Of a stretch of DNA of 64,000 nt, positions 33,645 to 44,079 are shown piece by piece. The position numbers and the translations under genes were made by a program. The notes beneath the pieces are model-generated. The model saw only the letters and a list, made by a program, of their open reading frames with translations, made no database searches and had not been told where the DNA came from. This DNA comes from Letharia columbiana. Its lineage: Eukaryota; Ascomycota; Lecanoromycetes; Lecanorales; Parmeliaceae. The DNA lies in NCBI RefSeq assembly GCF_014066305.1, contig NW_023501097.1, positions 124,001-188,000 of the forward strand, in the 5' to 3' direction. Every line of letters begins with the position of its first letter. Position 1 is the first letter of the stretch.

Positions 33645-35324
33645 TTATTTAAGCCAGCCATCGTAGATAATTGAATTTTCCGCCTGTACACCCCGATCCT
33701 CCTGCTTCACTCCCAGTAGCCGGACCTTTCCAATGCTATCTCCGTGACCCTGATCAGCATTCACTCGATAATCGTCGAGAAATTGATGCAAGCCATCAAT
33801 CACAGTACGCTTGTCCTCAACGAGTAGAACAATAGCGTCGTACCCTCCAGCGCCAGGCACTACACCGCCCACGACTCCAGGCAAACGACAGCAGGCATCT
33901 ATCAGCTTCGTTTGCACCTCGGGCTCAATTGGCACGCCAGACTTCGTTGACATCTCACGGATCGAAGATCGTATTGTCAATATCACTGTGCGTAGGCCCT
34001 CGTAATCTTCAGCCTGGCCTGCGGGTTTAGATGCCAAGTTATGAAACTCTAAAGCAAGGTCCTCGTTTCCTTTCTGCAGAGTTTGCCATAGGAGTACTGA
34101 TTCCTCGGGCTTTGCCTTCCTCCATGAGAGAACATTCTTGACCATTCCAACTGTCTCTGAGCCGCAGTCGACGTCACACATGACCAGCCTTAACCCTTTT
34201 GGCACAGTGGCAGCAGATTTCTTGTCTATAACTGTGTCCCATTTTTTAGACGAATCCGTATCTTCGACTATTGACTGTAAGCGAGTGGAAAAGCCTTTGC
34301 TTCCCACATCTCCCAGTCCTTCTAGGATTGAGGGCGAAAACCTTTTGTAAGTACATGATCCGCAGGCCGCGGCTGCTACGTCAAAGCCCGATCCGATCTT
34401 GCCTTGTGCAGCACAGTGTGCTGCTTGAGCGAGGTTGTGAAGTCGCAATTTCTCCAGCATCGAGCTCGCATCAGCTACCTCTAGCGGAGCATAATGCGCG
34501 ACCACAGCGGTTATGAAGGCAGTAACAAGTGCAGCGGATGATCCGAGCCCAGTTTTGTGCGCTTGGTGGAGAGGTATATTGAAGTCAAGAAATCGATCTA
34601 CTGTAGATGGGATATCGTTGCCAGAAGATCCGGAGTGAGAGTAGTAGTCTCTATCAGCTAGGATCGTAATTGATGCCGGCCCAATTCTAGTAGAGTCGAC
34701 AGCCGATACGTACGTTAGTGCGTAGGCAAGAGCTGTTTCGACGAATCGATTTCGAGATTGTGAGGATGTGGAATGACTATCCCGGTCACGTAATATCAGT
34801 GTTTTTGATAAGGTGCATCAGCCGCTCGACATGGAAAGACAATCAAAAAATTCTATCATGGATGCTTGTTCTAATGGGGCATTTGAATGAAGTGTTAGAA
34901 GGCCAATTCTTGCGGTGTGACGAGGAACGTAGATTCCCTGACATTTGCGTCGACAGAAAGGATGGGAGATACGGATGGAAAATCGAAGTTTGCAGAAATC
35001 AATCAAAGCATATGGGTCGCTTGCATGATTGACCTAGGTTTTAAGACACTTGCTGGCTCACCCTTTCAGTTGGGTCACCTCAATGCCACCATTCTCTTCA
35101 GTCTCGCGGTAGCCATACCGCCATTCTGCATCCCGGAACTGGGGGGACTTGACAATGATCTCGGAAAGGGTGAGGCCAGGAGATGTCTGCAAAGTCTGCA
35201 CATGAACATGTATGCGAGCGTCCAGTCCAAAAACAAAGCCCGTATAGTCTCTGTCCAAGACGAGATAGCCGCCAGCCAGTAGTACCTTGCCAGGCGCTGA
35301 AAAAGCAACGCTTGGTCGCTCCAT
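33645..35324 (-). CDS. ERG8: Phosphomevalonate kinase ERG8
   Basis: Exons 35062-35324 and 33645-34776 give 464 aa; the start is MERPSVAFSAPGKVLLAGGY. GHMP-kinase motifs are SAPGKVLLAGGYLVLD at the N-terminus, the ATP-binding loop KTGLGSSAALVTAF (Gly-rich P-x3-GLGSSA type), and the C-terminal VVGGVVPGAGGYDAI. The enzyme phosphorylates phosphomevalonate in the mevalonate pathway leading to ergosterol and prenyl groups. Its single intron (34777-35061, 285 bp) is four to six times longer than most in the window, but the junction KG|HSTSSQSRNRFVET and the total length support it. Confidence 0.92.
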
Positions 35325-36077
35325 TGTATACTCGCCCTGACACAGCCGAAAAGTAAACAGCTTTTCTTCTGCGAGGCACAAGGCGAACTCGAATACGTGG
35401 AGCGGAAAAGTCCGAAAACCGACACTAACCGCGGTCCTCCCGTGCAAATTCGAAAATTATTCGGAACTTTTTCGTATGACTTCGTCAAGACAGCTCTGGA
35501 TTCACGCTCTGAATTTGAGTGTAATAGCAATAATGATGACACTTGATCTTCAGACCGCTCTTTAGCTCCGTGTCCACTTCGTAAGCTACTCCGCCTTTGC
35601 CTACACGCTCCTCTCACATTGACCAACCAATATCAGGCACTCGTTCGCTCTTCAGGCACCCTTCCATCCGCTTCCATTCTTCGTTTCACACGCAAACCCA
35701 ATACCTAATCTCTTCCATTTCGTTCTTGGGAGCAACTCACTCGTGGAGATCCAATATCATCGCCACCGTCAATACACAATCAAGTCTGCTAATCTCGACT
35801 ACGACGACGCCAACACGGGGACAACCTTGCTGCATGTCCTCGAGACTCAATTCAACCCAGAACCGTACAGCGCGTTCTTTGACGGCTGCAACGTCGTCAA
35901 TGAACCTACATTCGAAGCCATCTCCTTTTTTGTGAGTGGCTCGGTTATATAGACCGTTGTGCCGTTGCTCACTTCAATTGCTTCCTATGACGTCTCTTGT
36001 CTCCTACGACACTGACTCTAATTTCTTCCCTTAGACAATAATCTCCCGCCAAACGGGGATCAATCAGACTTTGCCAA
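35325..36077. other. Divergent ERG8/PPR region with probable leader intron
   Basis: Bidirectional upstream region. Around 35936-36035 there is a gtgagt...cccttag pair that would make an intron in the PPR-gene leader. A frame open across 35640-35935 is protein-like in places but has no ATG and leads, after the putative splice, into a frame different from the PPR protein. I leave it as leader sequence. Confidence 0.5.
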
Positions 36078-39000
36078 ATGGTTCTCAAACCCTTTTCCCA
36101 TATCGGGCGCCAAAGCTATAGCAAGGTTTTCAGCCACGGGTACGTCCAGTCTGTAGTTGCAGCAGGACAAACCTCACAAGTTTCTACGAATACTCCCCTT
36201 GGTCCATTCGGAAAACATAGTTCCAATCGACACGGCAGACCTCAGACAGCACAGCTTCATTCTTCTTTCCACAATGCCTCTAGTTCATTCGACGCTTCCG
36301 GTAGAGCAGCCCACGGTAGCGCGGATGCCGTTGAAGACTACAATGAAGCTTTGGTGCCATATTTTGAAGCATGGCAGCAAGCACAAGCAAAAGGGAAAAA
36401 ATGGAAGCAGTATCAATTCGCAAAGAGAATAGGGTGGGAAGAACACTCGGTTCTACCGGATGAAAATGGAAATGAAGTGGTGGATCATGGGCCTCGTTCA
36501 GATGTTCTGCTCAATCGTGGAGAACTGGACCGTGCCGTTACCACAAGCGCTGTGGACGACATCAAGCAATCCCAGGACCAAGCAGCAGAAGCTGAGGCTG
36601 TTGCTAAAGTGAATGAGGCTATCGCAAACGAGATCATCCAGATCCAGCAGTCTGCTGCGTCTAGAGATCAGCCACAGACATTCGCGGTCTCGGCTTCTCG
36701 AAAAGAAGATCTCAGGCAATTCTCTGTGGATAACGGACAGTCTACCAGTCCGTCTTCTTTGTCACCTGTGGTCACCGCGGACGATACTGCCCGCTCCACC
36801 CCAGTCAGCGATGTCACAGCAGTCAGTTCTGTGCACGATACCGATTCCCAAATCCTCTCAGAACGGATTTGCAAGCTTCACGAAACAGAATCTTACAGCC
36901 ATATTCCTCCCATCTTTGAGTCGATGCTGGCTCATGGCCTACGTCCGAGTGTCGAGGCTTACAATGCTCTTCTTGCTTCTGCTATACATCTTCCTATAGC
37001 CAAGCACCAGGTCGTTTCAAAGGCCCTCGATGTGTACTCCGACATGCGACAGCGTATGGTGGCACCGGACACGGCTTTCTATACCACGCTTATTCAGACT
37101 CTCTCGCGCCGTGCTCTGGATGTGTTTGCCATGAAAAATGCTCTGGAAGAGAAGCGACTTCGTTTCAACGGGAATGCTGGAGAAAGAAATTTTATGTTCG
37201 CCTCCAACGAAGCGGAATACAACATCTTGGCTGAGGACGATGCCTTACGCAATGCAGTCAGAATCTTCAAGACTTCGACCTCCTCGCCCAAAACTTGTCT
37301 CTACTCGGCTGAGACATACCGCCTTCTAATAACAGCTTGTGCTTTCAACGGTCACGTCGAGGACATGATTAATGCCTATAGCCATATGGAGTCATACAAG
37401 GTTGAGCCAATTGCATCGACCTTTCCACCAATGATCGAAGCTTTCGCAAAATCCGGTGATCTTGGCAACGCCGTCGAATGTTACAACGAATACAAGTCCT
37501 TAGCCATTGCGAATGATGCCGGTCAGTCTGCTATCATCGGCCGCAAAGATAACGATGTGTATGCGGCCGTTGTCAAGGCGTATGCCATGTGTGGCAGAGC
37601 TGATGGAGGCCACCGCTTTCTAAAAAGAGTTGTTGACTCTTTTGTTGGTGTGACGGAGTATCGCAAGGAACGTCTTGAAGCGGTCCAAGACACGGTGGTT
37701 CTGAATGCGCTTGTAGAAGAGTTCTTAAGTGCCGGTAACTTTTCTGGAGCTCTAAGGGTCGCAGAAGAGCGTAGCCTGACGCCATCTGTGAGAAGCGAGG
37801 CTATGTCCCGAATATGCACGACGGCTGCAGATCATGGCGACGTCAATATTGCGACCCAAGCCTATCAGTACCTATCATCGACGCCCGAAGAGACACCAAG
37901 AGCAGCCTTGTCAATGCTTGCTCTGCATATTCGTCAAGGCAATCTCGACATTGCCGGCGATTACTGGGCTCTTCTGATTGCGTCTTCGACGTTCGACACT
38001 TCATTTGTAGAACCTACGACTCTGTACGCTACTGCTCTCATTCGAAAAGGCCTCGTCGATGAAGGATTAATGCAGGTTCGTGAAGGCTTCGGGCGCATTC
38101 GCGCTTCTGCTGGAGTCGCAACCTTCTCCTCGGAAGTAACAGAAGAGATAGATGAGGCTATTGAATTCATCGGTGCTTTTCTCGCGAGGAGCGGCGTTAC
38201 TCCTTCAGCAAACGCGAGTATGAGCTTTTTGTGGGCAATGATCGAAAATGGCGGCCTAGTCTCTCCTGTTGCTGAGCAAATGCTCGCTGGACTCGGTCCC
38301 GAAGATATCACAAGCCTTAGCTGGCAAGACATGACTCTAGCTTTGCAGGTAGAGGCCGGATTACTTGGAAGCGGTAAAGTCTCACATGACATTGCTCACT
38401 TGGCTCGGTTTACACACCTGTTCGATATTGCCACTAGCTCTGGTGCACTCTTAGATGAGCGTACAGTCAACTTGATCGAGAAAGCGTTGGGCGCTCTGTC
38501 ACACGAGCGTCCAGACCTCATCAGTAAATGGCAGAGTTATCGACAATTGCCTACAGAGCAAGCTTACCCTCAGCGCGCTTTTACACCACAACCTACACCT
38601 TCTGCCGTCTCCTCGATAGGATCATTTACAGATTCATATGACCCGTATTCCGCAGCCACCGACTATCGGGGCTCCACAATCATTGCAGAGGAATTAGAGA
38701 AACGCCGAAACAGCGCGGGTCTCAATGAAGCCCTGATGAGGTTCAGGAATATTCGTCGTGCTGGTCGCCATCCACGGTATATTGTATATTCAAAGCTCAT
38801 CTCAGCCGCTGCCAAAGAAGGTCGAACCAATCTAATCCATGATATTCTTGGAATGGCACGACATGACATGCCCTTTTTGCCTCAGTACTCGGTCGTTCGA
38901 CATGGATGGTCGTCCATTTTGGACGCCATGGTGGGTGCTTGCCTCACCCTTGGTAGGCGTACACTGGCGGCGCAGTTCCATCAAGAGATGCTCGAAATGG

Positions 39001-40061
39001 GTACTGCTCCTACCGCAAACACCTTTGGGCTGTACATCACTACATTGAAAGAATCTACCAAAACGTTCGATGAGGCCTCTGAAGCTGTCGCCATCTTTGG
39101 TCGAGCCATAACCGAGGGAGTAACACCTTCGTCCTTCCTCTACAACGCTCTCATTGGTAAGCTGGGCAAAGCCCGTCGTATCGACGACTGTCTACGCTAC
39201 TTTCAGGAGATGCGTGCCGCAGGCATTCGCCCTACAAGCGTCACATACGGTACAGTTGTCAATGCGCTTTGCCGAGTCAGTGATGACCGCTTTGCGGAGG
39301 AGCTTTTCGATGAAATGGAATCTATGCCAAATTACAAGCCTCGACCAGCGCCGTACAACAGCTTAATGCAATTTTTCCTGACGACCAAGCGCGACAGCCA
39401 GAAGGTGCTTTCGTACTACGACCGCATGCAGTCAAGAAACATCCAACCTACCATGCATACCTACAAGCTGCTCATTGACACTTACGCTACTCTCGAGCCC
39501 GTCAACCTTGCTGCGGCTGAGGGTGTACTTGATACTATCCGTGCATCGGGCCAACGCCCTGAGGCAGTCCACTATGCTTCTCTCATCCACGCCAAAGGAT
39601 GTGCCCTTCATGACATGGTCGATGCTCGCCGAACATTCGATGAAGTACTGGCTGGTGGCGAGATTCGTCCGCAAGCTTGCCTCTATCAAGCCTTGTTTGA
39701 GTCAATGGTAGCCAACCACTGCGTCGCGCAGACGGAAGATGTCCTTGACTCAATGTCCGCAAATCGAGTTGAGATGACCCCATACATCGCCAATACCCTC
39801 ATCCACGGCTGGGCCATGGAAAACATGATTACCAAGTCTAAGGCTGTTTATGACAGCGTTGGTATGGAAAAGAGAGAGCCGAGCACTTACGAGTCTATGA
39901 CCAGAGCCTTCCTTACTGCCGAAGATCGAGATGGTGCACTCGCTACTGTCCACGAGATGCTGTCAAGAGGCTATCCTTCGGCAGTATCCAGCAGGATCCT
40001 GGAATTAGTCGGACATGGCATGCGAGGGGGCAGCGTTGTCCTCTCGGAGCTAATCGCCTAA
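36078..40061 (+). CDS. Mitochondrial pentatricopeptide-repeat protein
   Basis: A single exon of 1327 aa. The N-terminus is poor in acidic residues (MVLKPFSHIGRQSYSKVFSH), as expected for mitochondrial import. A conserved fungal motif follows (YFEAWQQAQAKGKKWKQYQF). PPR-like helical repeats start at about residue 270 (AYNALLASAIH ... DVYSDMRQRMVAPDTAFYTT) and are clearest near the C-terminus (about 950-1250): FLYNALIGKLGKARRIDDCL, TYGTVVNALCRV, PYNSLMQFFLTT, TYKLLIDTYATL. The pattern F.EM...GI.P...TY is typical. Such proteins stabilise or activate specific mitochondrial mRNAs; the target here is unknown. It could be the Pet309/Cya5-like or another long fungal PPR protein. Confidence 0.85.
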   Translation: MVLKPFSHIGRQSYSKVFSHGYVQSVVAAGQTSQVSTNTPLGPFGKHSSNRHGRPQTAQLHSSFHNASSSFDASGRAAHGSADAVEDYNEALVPYFEAWQQAQAKGKKWKQYQFAKRIGWEEHSVLPDENGNEVVDHGPRSDVLLNRGELDRAVTTSAVDDIKQSQDQAAEAEAVAKVNEAIANEIIQIQQSAASRDQPQTFAVSASRKEDLRQFSVDNGQSTSPSSLSPVVTADDTARSTPVSDVTAVSSVHDTDSQILSERICKLHETESYSHIPPIFESMLAHGLRPSVEAYNALLASAIHLPIAKHQVVSKALDVYSDMRQRMVAPDTAFYTTLIQTLSRRALDVFAMKNALEEKRLRFNGNAGERNFMFASNEAEYNILAEDDALRNAVRIFKTSTSSPKTCLYSAETYRLLITACAFNGHVEDMINAYSHMESYKVEPIASTFPPMIEAFAKSGDLGNAVECYNEYKSLAIANDAGQSAIIGRKDNDVYAAVVKAYAMCGRADGGHRFLKRVVDSFVGVTEYRKERLEAVQDTVVLNALVEEFLSAGNFSGALRVAEERSLTPSVRSEAMSRICTTAADHGDVNIATQAYQYLSSTPEETPRAALSMLALHIRQGNLDIAGDYWALLIASSTFDTSFVEPTTLYATALIRKGLVDEGLMQVREGFGRIRASAGVATFSSEVTEEIDEAIEFIGAFLARSGVTPSANASMSFLWAMIENGGLVSPVAEQMLAGLGPEDITSLSWQDMTLALQVEAGLLGSGKVSHDIAHLARFTHLFDIATSSGALLDERTVNLIEKALGALSHERPDLISKWQSYRQLPTEQAYPQRAFTPQPTPSAVSSIGSFTDSYDPYSAATDYRGSTIIAEELEKRRNSAGLNEALMRFRNIRRAGRHPRYIVYSKLISAAAKEGRTNLIHDILGMARHDMPFLPQYSVVRHGWSSILDAMVGACLTLGRRTLAAQFHQEMLEMGTAPTANTFGLYITTLKESTKTFDEASEAVAIFGRAITEGVTPSSFLYNALIGKLGKARRIDDCLRYFQEMRAAGIRPTSVTYGTVVNALCRVSDDRFAEELFDEMESMPNYKPRPAPYNSLMQFFLTTKRDSQKVLSYYDRMQSRNIQPTMHTYKLLIDTYATLEPVNLAAAEGVLDTIRASGQRPEAVHYASLIHAKGCALHDMVDARRTFDEVLAGGEIRPQACLYQALFESMVANHCVAQTEDVLDSMSANRVEMTPYIANTLIHGWAMENMITKSKAVYDSVGMEKREPSTYESMTRAFLTAEDRDGALATVHEMLSRGYPSAVSSRILELVGHGMRGGSVVLSELIA

Positions 40062-40455
40062 GTTACCTTTTCAATTTTCGGACTCGTTTTCTCGATTTTT
40101 GGCGTTCACTAGGATGATACCCAGGCGTTGTGCGGCAGCTTGCATTGTTTTCAGTATTCGCCGCATACATGGGGAGGAGCAGGCGCTAAACTCGAGGAAT
40201 TGGAATCCGGAAGTCCCATTGCTCCTGTAACAACAGTCTGAGCTGGCGTTGGGGGAAAGTGTAACGATACAACATTTGTTGGAGGCTCTATGATGAATTT
40301 CAGTTGTGGAAGGAAGCGAAAAGTGTACGATAGGAATAGACCATCTCCACTTATAGCTAGATCTGGACAAAACCAGTATCTAGGTCATCTGCTCATAGCA
40401 AGCGATGTACAATAGACATGCTGATTAACCAATTCGGCTCCTTTATGGTGTTGTT
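40062..40455. other. Convergent spacer PPR / PDX3
   Basis: 3' flanks of two convergent genes; no further gene recognised. Confidence 0.6.
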
Positions 40456-41242
40456 TCATGGACTCAGCCTTTCAATCTTCCATCCATCTGCTTCTCCTCC
40501 ATCTCTAACGTACTTGAACCGGTCATGCAATCTACTCTCCCTACCTTGCCAAAACTCTACCATGTCAGGCACCACTCTCAACCCGCCCCAAAATTCTGGC
40601 ACAGGAATATCTTCTACGCCTTCGAACCTCCTCTCGACATCCCTCACTCTACTATTCAACACCTCTCTCCCACCACTCTCCTCGGGTAACACTTTACTCT
40701 GTTCACTAGCCCATGCACCTACCCTCGACCCTCTCGCCCTCAACCCAAAGTACGCCTGACTCTCCTCACTGCTCAACCTCACCACCGTCCCCTCAACCCT
40801 GACCTGCCTTTCCAGCTCGTGCCACCAAAAAGCCAAACTAGCTCGTGGATTCGACTGCACGTCTTGGGCTTTCCGGCTGGTGCCCCAATTGCTGTAAATG
40901 ACAAAGCCGGTGGCGTCGAGTTCCTTTAGATAGACGAATCGGCTGGAGACGGAGCCTGAGGGTAGATGGGCGGTGGACAGGCAGACGGTTTCGGGTTGGT
41001 GGACGTGGGATTGTTGGGCATGGGTGAACCAGGTGTGGAATTGGGTGAAGGGGGAAGGTGAGAGTTGATGGCGCTCTAGTGTGCCCTTTGTATATTGGTC
41101 GGCTTGTGGGGAGGATTTTTCACCGGCGGGAGCAACTAAGTGGACATGTCAGTGTGTGTAGAGGAGGCAAGAGCAGAACAGAGTACGAGGAGGACGAGGG
41201 GGTTGAAATACAAATAAGCTTCGAGCTGGGCTTTGCTGCCAT
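40456..41242 (-). CDS. PDX3: Pyridoxamine 5'-phosphate oxidase PDX3
   Basis: Exons 41212-41242 and 40456-41135 (76-bp intron with CACTGAC branch site) give 236 aa. N-terminus MAAKPSSKLIFAPAGEKSS is followed by QPETVCLSTAHLPSGSVSSR, FVYLKELDATGFVIYSNWGT, the FMN-binding NPRASLAFWWHELERQVRVE, and RGSRVGAWASEQSKVL. The C-terminus is FWGGLRVVPDMVEFWQGR...RLHDRF. The enzyme oxidises pyridoxine- or pyridoxamine-5'-phosphate to pyridoxal phosphate. An in-frame ATG at 41281 would add 13 residues; I prefer 41242 because family similarity begins there. Confidence 0.92.
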
Positions 41243-41588
41243 GCGAGTGGTTTTGAGGAGTCTGATAGGGATTATTCTCATGGAGATGCCGGCGCCTAGC
41301 ACAAGGTGCTCTTAAAGACTTTGTGAAGAACAATGGCATGGAATTTATGTCATTGCATTTTTGTGGGGTCGAACCCTAATTCTAGGCCTTTCTGGATCGA
41401 AGTCTCGTGCTGTTTGTCCTTGCTCTTTTTGGAATGGGGCACGAGTCAGACGATCTTGAACACTAGTTCTAGCATTGTACAATCTATTGAGTGCAAAATA
41501 TGGTATTCCGATGTAATGGCCTGCTTCCAAACGCTGGAACGATAGCTCGCTAAACGCTGCAATAAAACATCATGGGTGCTCGTATGGC
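41243..41588. other. Spacer PDX3 / GH125 gene
   Basis: Upstream region of PDX3 and 3' flank of the mannosidase gene. Nothing else supported. Confidence 0.55.
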
Positions 41589-43344
41589 TCAGGCTATGAC
41601 AAACGGCTTCGCACCCTCCCCAAATATTAGATGCGGCTTCCTTGCTGCAAGATCAAGAATAGTCTGAGCGAAGACTGAGTTAGCCCATGCAAACCAGCTT
41701 CCTACTTGACGGTCAGTATCCGGAGCTCCGACGTCAAAGAAGATAGAAACGCACGAGTATAATCAGCCACTCGCCCCACATTGACACTTTCATGGATAAG
41801 ACCAAGCTTGCTCGTGTCTCGGACATTATTGAGGACCTGCTTTATCTCATCGTCATCGTTACTCGTCATCGCCTGGACAAGACGACTCATAGGCCAAGCG
41901 TGTTGCAACCCAACATGCGGACCGCCAACCCCCGAGAAAGCCTTTCCGACGAGACAATAGGGGTTGCCCGCTCGGTCCAGTATCATCTTTCTGGTATTCC
42001 TGTAAACTTTGTTGTTCGCATCGACAAAGCCTAGCAAAGGTAGTGCCAACAGCGACGGCAGGTTAGCGTCATCCATGAGAATCGAAGATCCATAGCCGTC
42101 GACCTCAAATGCGAATACTTCGCCATATATCTTATTGGTCACCACACCGTGTTCCCATACGCCCTTTTCTATGGTTTCACCTTGTTCTTTCAATCTACCA
42201 GCAAGAGCGTCTTTCCCAGCGGATTTCAAAAGTTCAGCAGTCCGCTTTAGCTCGACAGCCATCATTGCGTTCGCCGGGATAAAGAAACCTAAGATCGTAG
42301 CGTCATCACTGGGCCTGAAAGCACTTCGAATAAGTCCGGTTCCCGCTCCCAGGGGATTGCCAATCCCCGAAAGACTCAACGTCTCCGTCCCCCGGTTTGT
42401 CATTCTTCGAAAGAGGTATTCGTTTTTCTCAAATTTTCCAGTTGCAGAATTGAAGGTTGGTTTGGCTTGTTCAGTCAGAACCTCGAGGATGGTATCCAAG
42501 GCAATGTACCATCTTGAATTCAAAAATGCCTTTGAGCCAGTACTGTTGTGGAATTGATTCCCCAAGGCGAGGAAATGAGCAAGCGAGTCAAGTTCATATT
42601 TGCATTCAAACACCCTGGAAGGCTCATATGCTGGATGGACAGTATCGTCTTGCCCGTTGTTGACGGCAGGCTCACCGCTGGGCGGCGGCGGCTGGAAAGC
42701 ATTGCAATATGGCGATTCGATAACATACTCAGCTTGTGTGTTAATAGCACCAAGAATAAGGGTCTCCAGCCTTTTGTCTTTCTTGGCCAATGCTTGGTAC
42801 TGTGCCAACTGATTCGTGGAGTCCCTGAGCCATTCAGCATTGATGTCTCCTGTTACAATAAAGCTCTGCGCTCCTTCCCATGATCCATCGCGGTAACGCT
42901 TGTGCTTCTCTGTCGAATCGACGTGCCATCTGACTGTAGTATCCAAGGTGTTCGGGAAAGCGTTTTCGAATATCCTTGCCAGGTCTTTATCCTCCATCCG
43001 GGCGCTGATCTCCTCGATGATTTCCTCTACAAGGGACGATGAAAACGTTCGACAGTGTGGCGAGGGTCGTTGATATGGTAAAGCCAATGGTCCCTTGCTC
43101 AAGGGTCGACTGTGGTACATGTTAGCCTCTTTCGAAAGACTGGATAGGCTGGGTACCTGGCGTACTGAGGGACTACAGAGTAATGTTTGTAATCTGGACA
43201 AGCTGTCTTATACCTTTCCCCATCTATGCCGAATCCCAAAGCCTCTTGGTTGCTGCCATGCTTCGTATCCTCAAGAGCTCCAACGAAGCCATTCCAAAAG
43301 AAACTACTTCCTAGCAGGGCATGAGTCAACAAGGACAGTATCAT
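41589..43344 (-). CDS. GH125 exo-alpha-1,6-mannosidase, secreted
   Basis: Exons 43157-43344, 41755-43109 and 41589-41701 give 551 aa. The start MILSLLTHALLGSSFFWNGF is a signal peptide or anchor. CPDYKHYS and PHCRTFSSSLVEEIIEEI are the usual mature N-terminus. Further family blocks are PNTLDTTVRWHV, TGDINAEWLRDSTNQLAQY, FECKYELDSLAHFL, EVDGYGSSILMDDANLPSLL, GPHVGLQHAWPMS and HESVNVGRVADYTRSWFAWA. These fit GH125, which removes alpha-1,6-linked mannose from fungal N-glycans and mannan. The terminal exon (SWFAWANSVFAQTILDL) is needed for a complete protein and is supported by GTGCGT/AG splice sites. Confidence 0.9.
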
Positions 43345-44079
43345 GGCTGGAAAGAACCATGTAGCAGAACCCTCCGACAGATTGCGCAGGATGCTACCAC
43401 GGTTTTCCTCCCCCAGTGCCAATAGCTGTCGTCGAAGCGAATTGGCGGTCTATTAGGTTTGGAGAAAACGTGGGTACCGGCTAGAGAGAAGTGGATTTGG
43501 ACGTTGTTCTCTCATGGCGGGAAGGTCGCCATGAACAGTGGTGGAGCTGTTTAGGCCAGCAGTTGTCAACGAGAGAGCTGAGTTCGTAGTAAAGGGTGCC
43601 TTTGAGTACTCTTAGTGTTGGAGGAATGAGAGTCTCGAGAGGCTCGGCGCGATGCCTGGAGAAAGATCGGCGCTAGGTAGCCGCTAGTCCGAGCGTTTGG
43701 CGTGACTGGTGACATGCCGAACCAGTCTTTCATCATTCATGAACCATTAATCGACCACGTCTACTCTACCATTCACGCTTTTCTCTTCCTCCAAAGCTCA
43801 CCCTGCAACACCTCTTGCAAATCCGCAAAAGCACTGCTTGAACCTCCTTCTGTCTTACCAAACAGACTGGGGTATCTGTTGTTGTACTCTACCAGCATCG
43901 TTCTTGCCGTTTCGTTCCATACCCTTACAACCAACCTCACACGACAGGTAGGGCTTGCCTCTGTGCAAGCACTATTAAAATCATCCACCATTCACTCCCA
44001 CGCTGATATCCCGAAGGCGGCCACGCTGGGTAAGAGGAAATCTTCTGACGAGCATAGCCGCCCTGACAAGAAGAAGATC
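43345..44079. other. Divergent GH125/UBA1 upstream region
   Basis: Shared upstream DNA of two divergent genes. A frame from ATG 43714 stays open into the UBA1 first exon, so part of this stretch could encode an N-terminal UBA1 extension. The distal part reads unlike a conserved protein. Confidence 0.5.

Noticed and set aside
34718..35032. Plus-strand frame of 104 codons inside the ERG8 intron
   Set aside because: No protein-like conservation; partly antisense to ERG8 coding sequence.
41360..41400. Possible minus-strand tRNA (B-box-like ggggtcgaaccc)
   Set aside because: Flanking bases do not form a T-stem and no anticodon or acceptor stem can be drawn.
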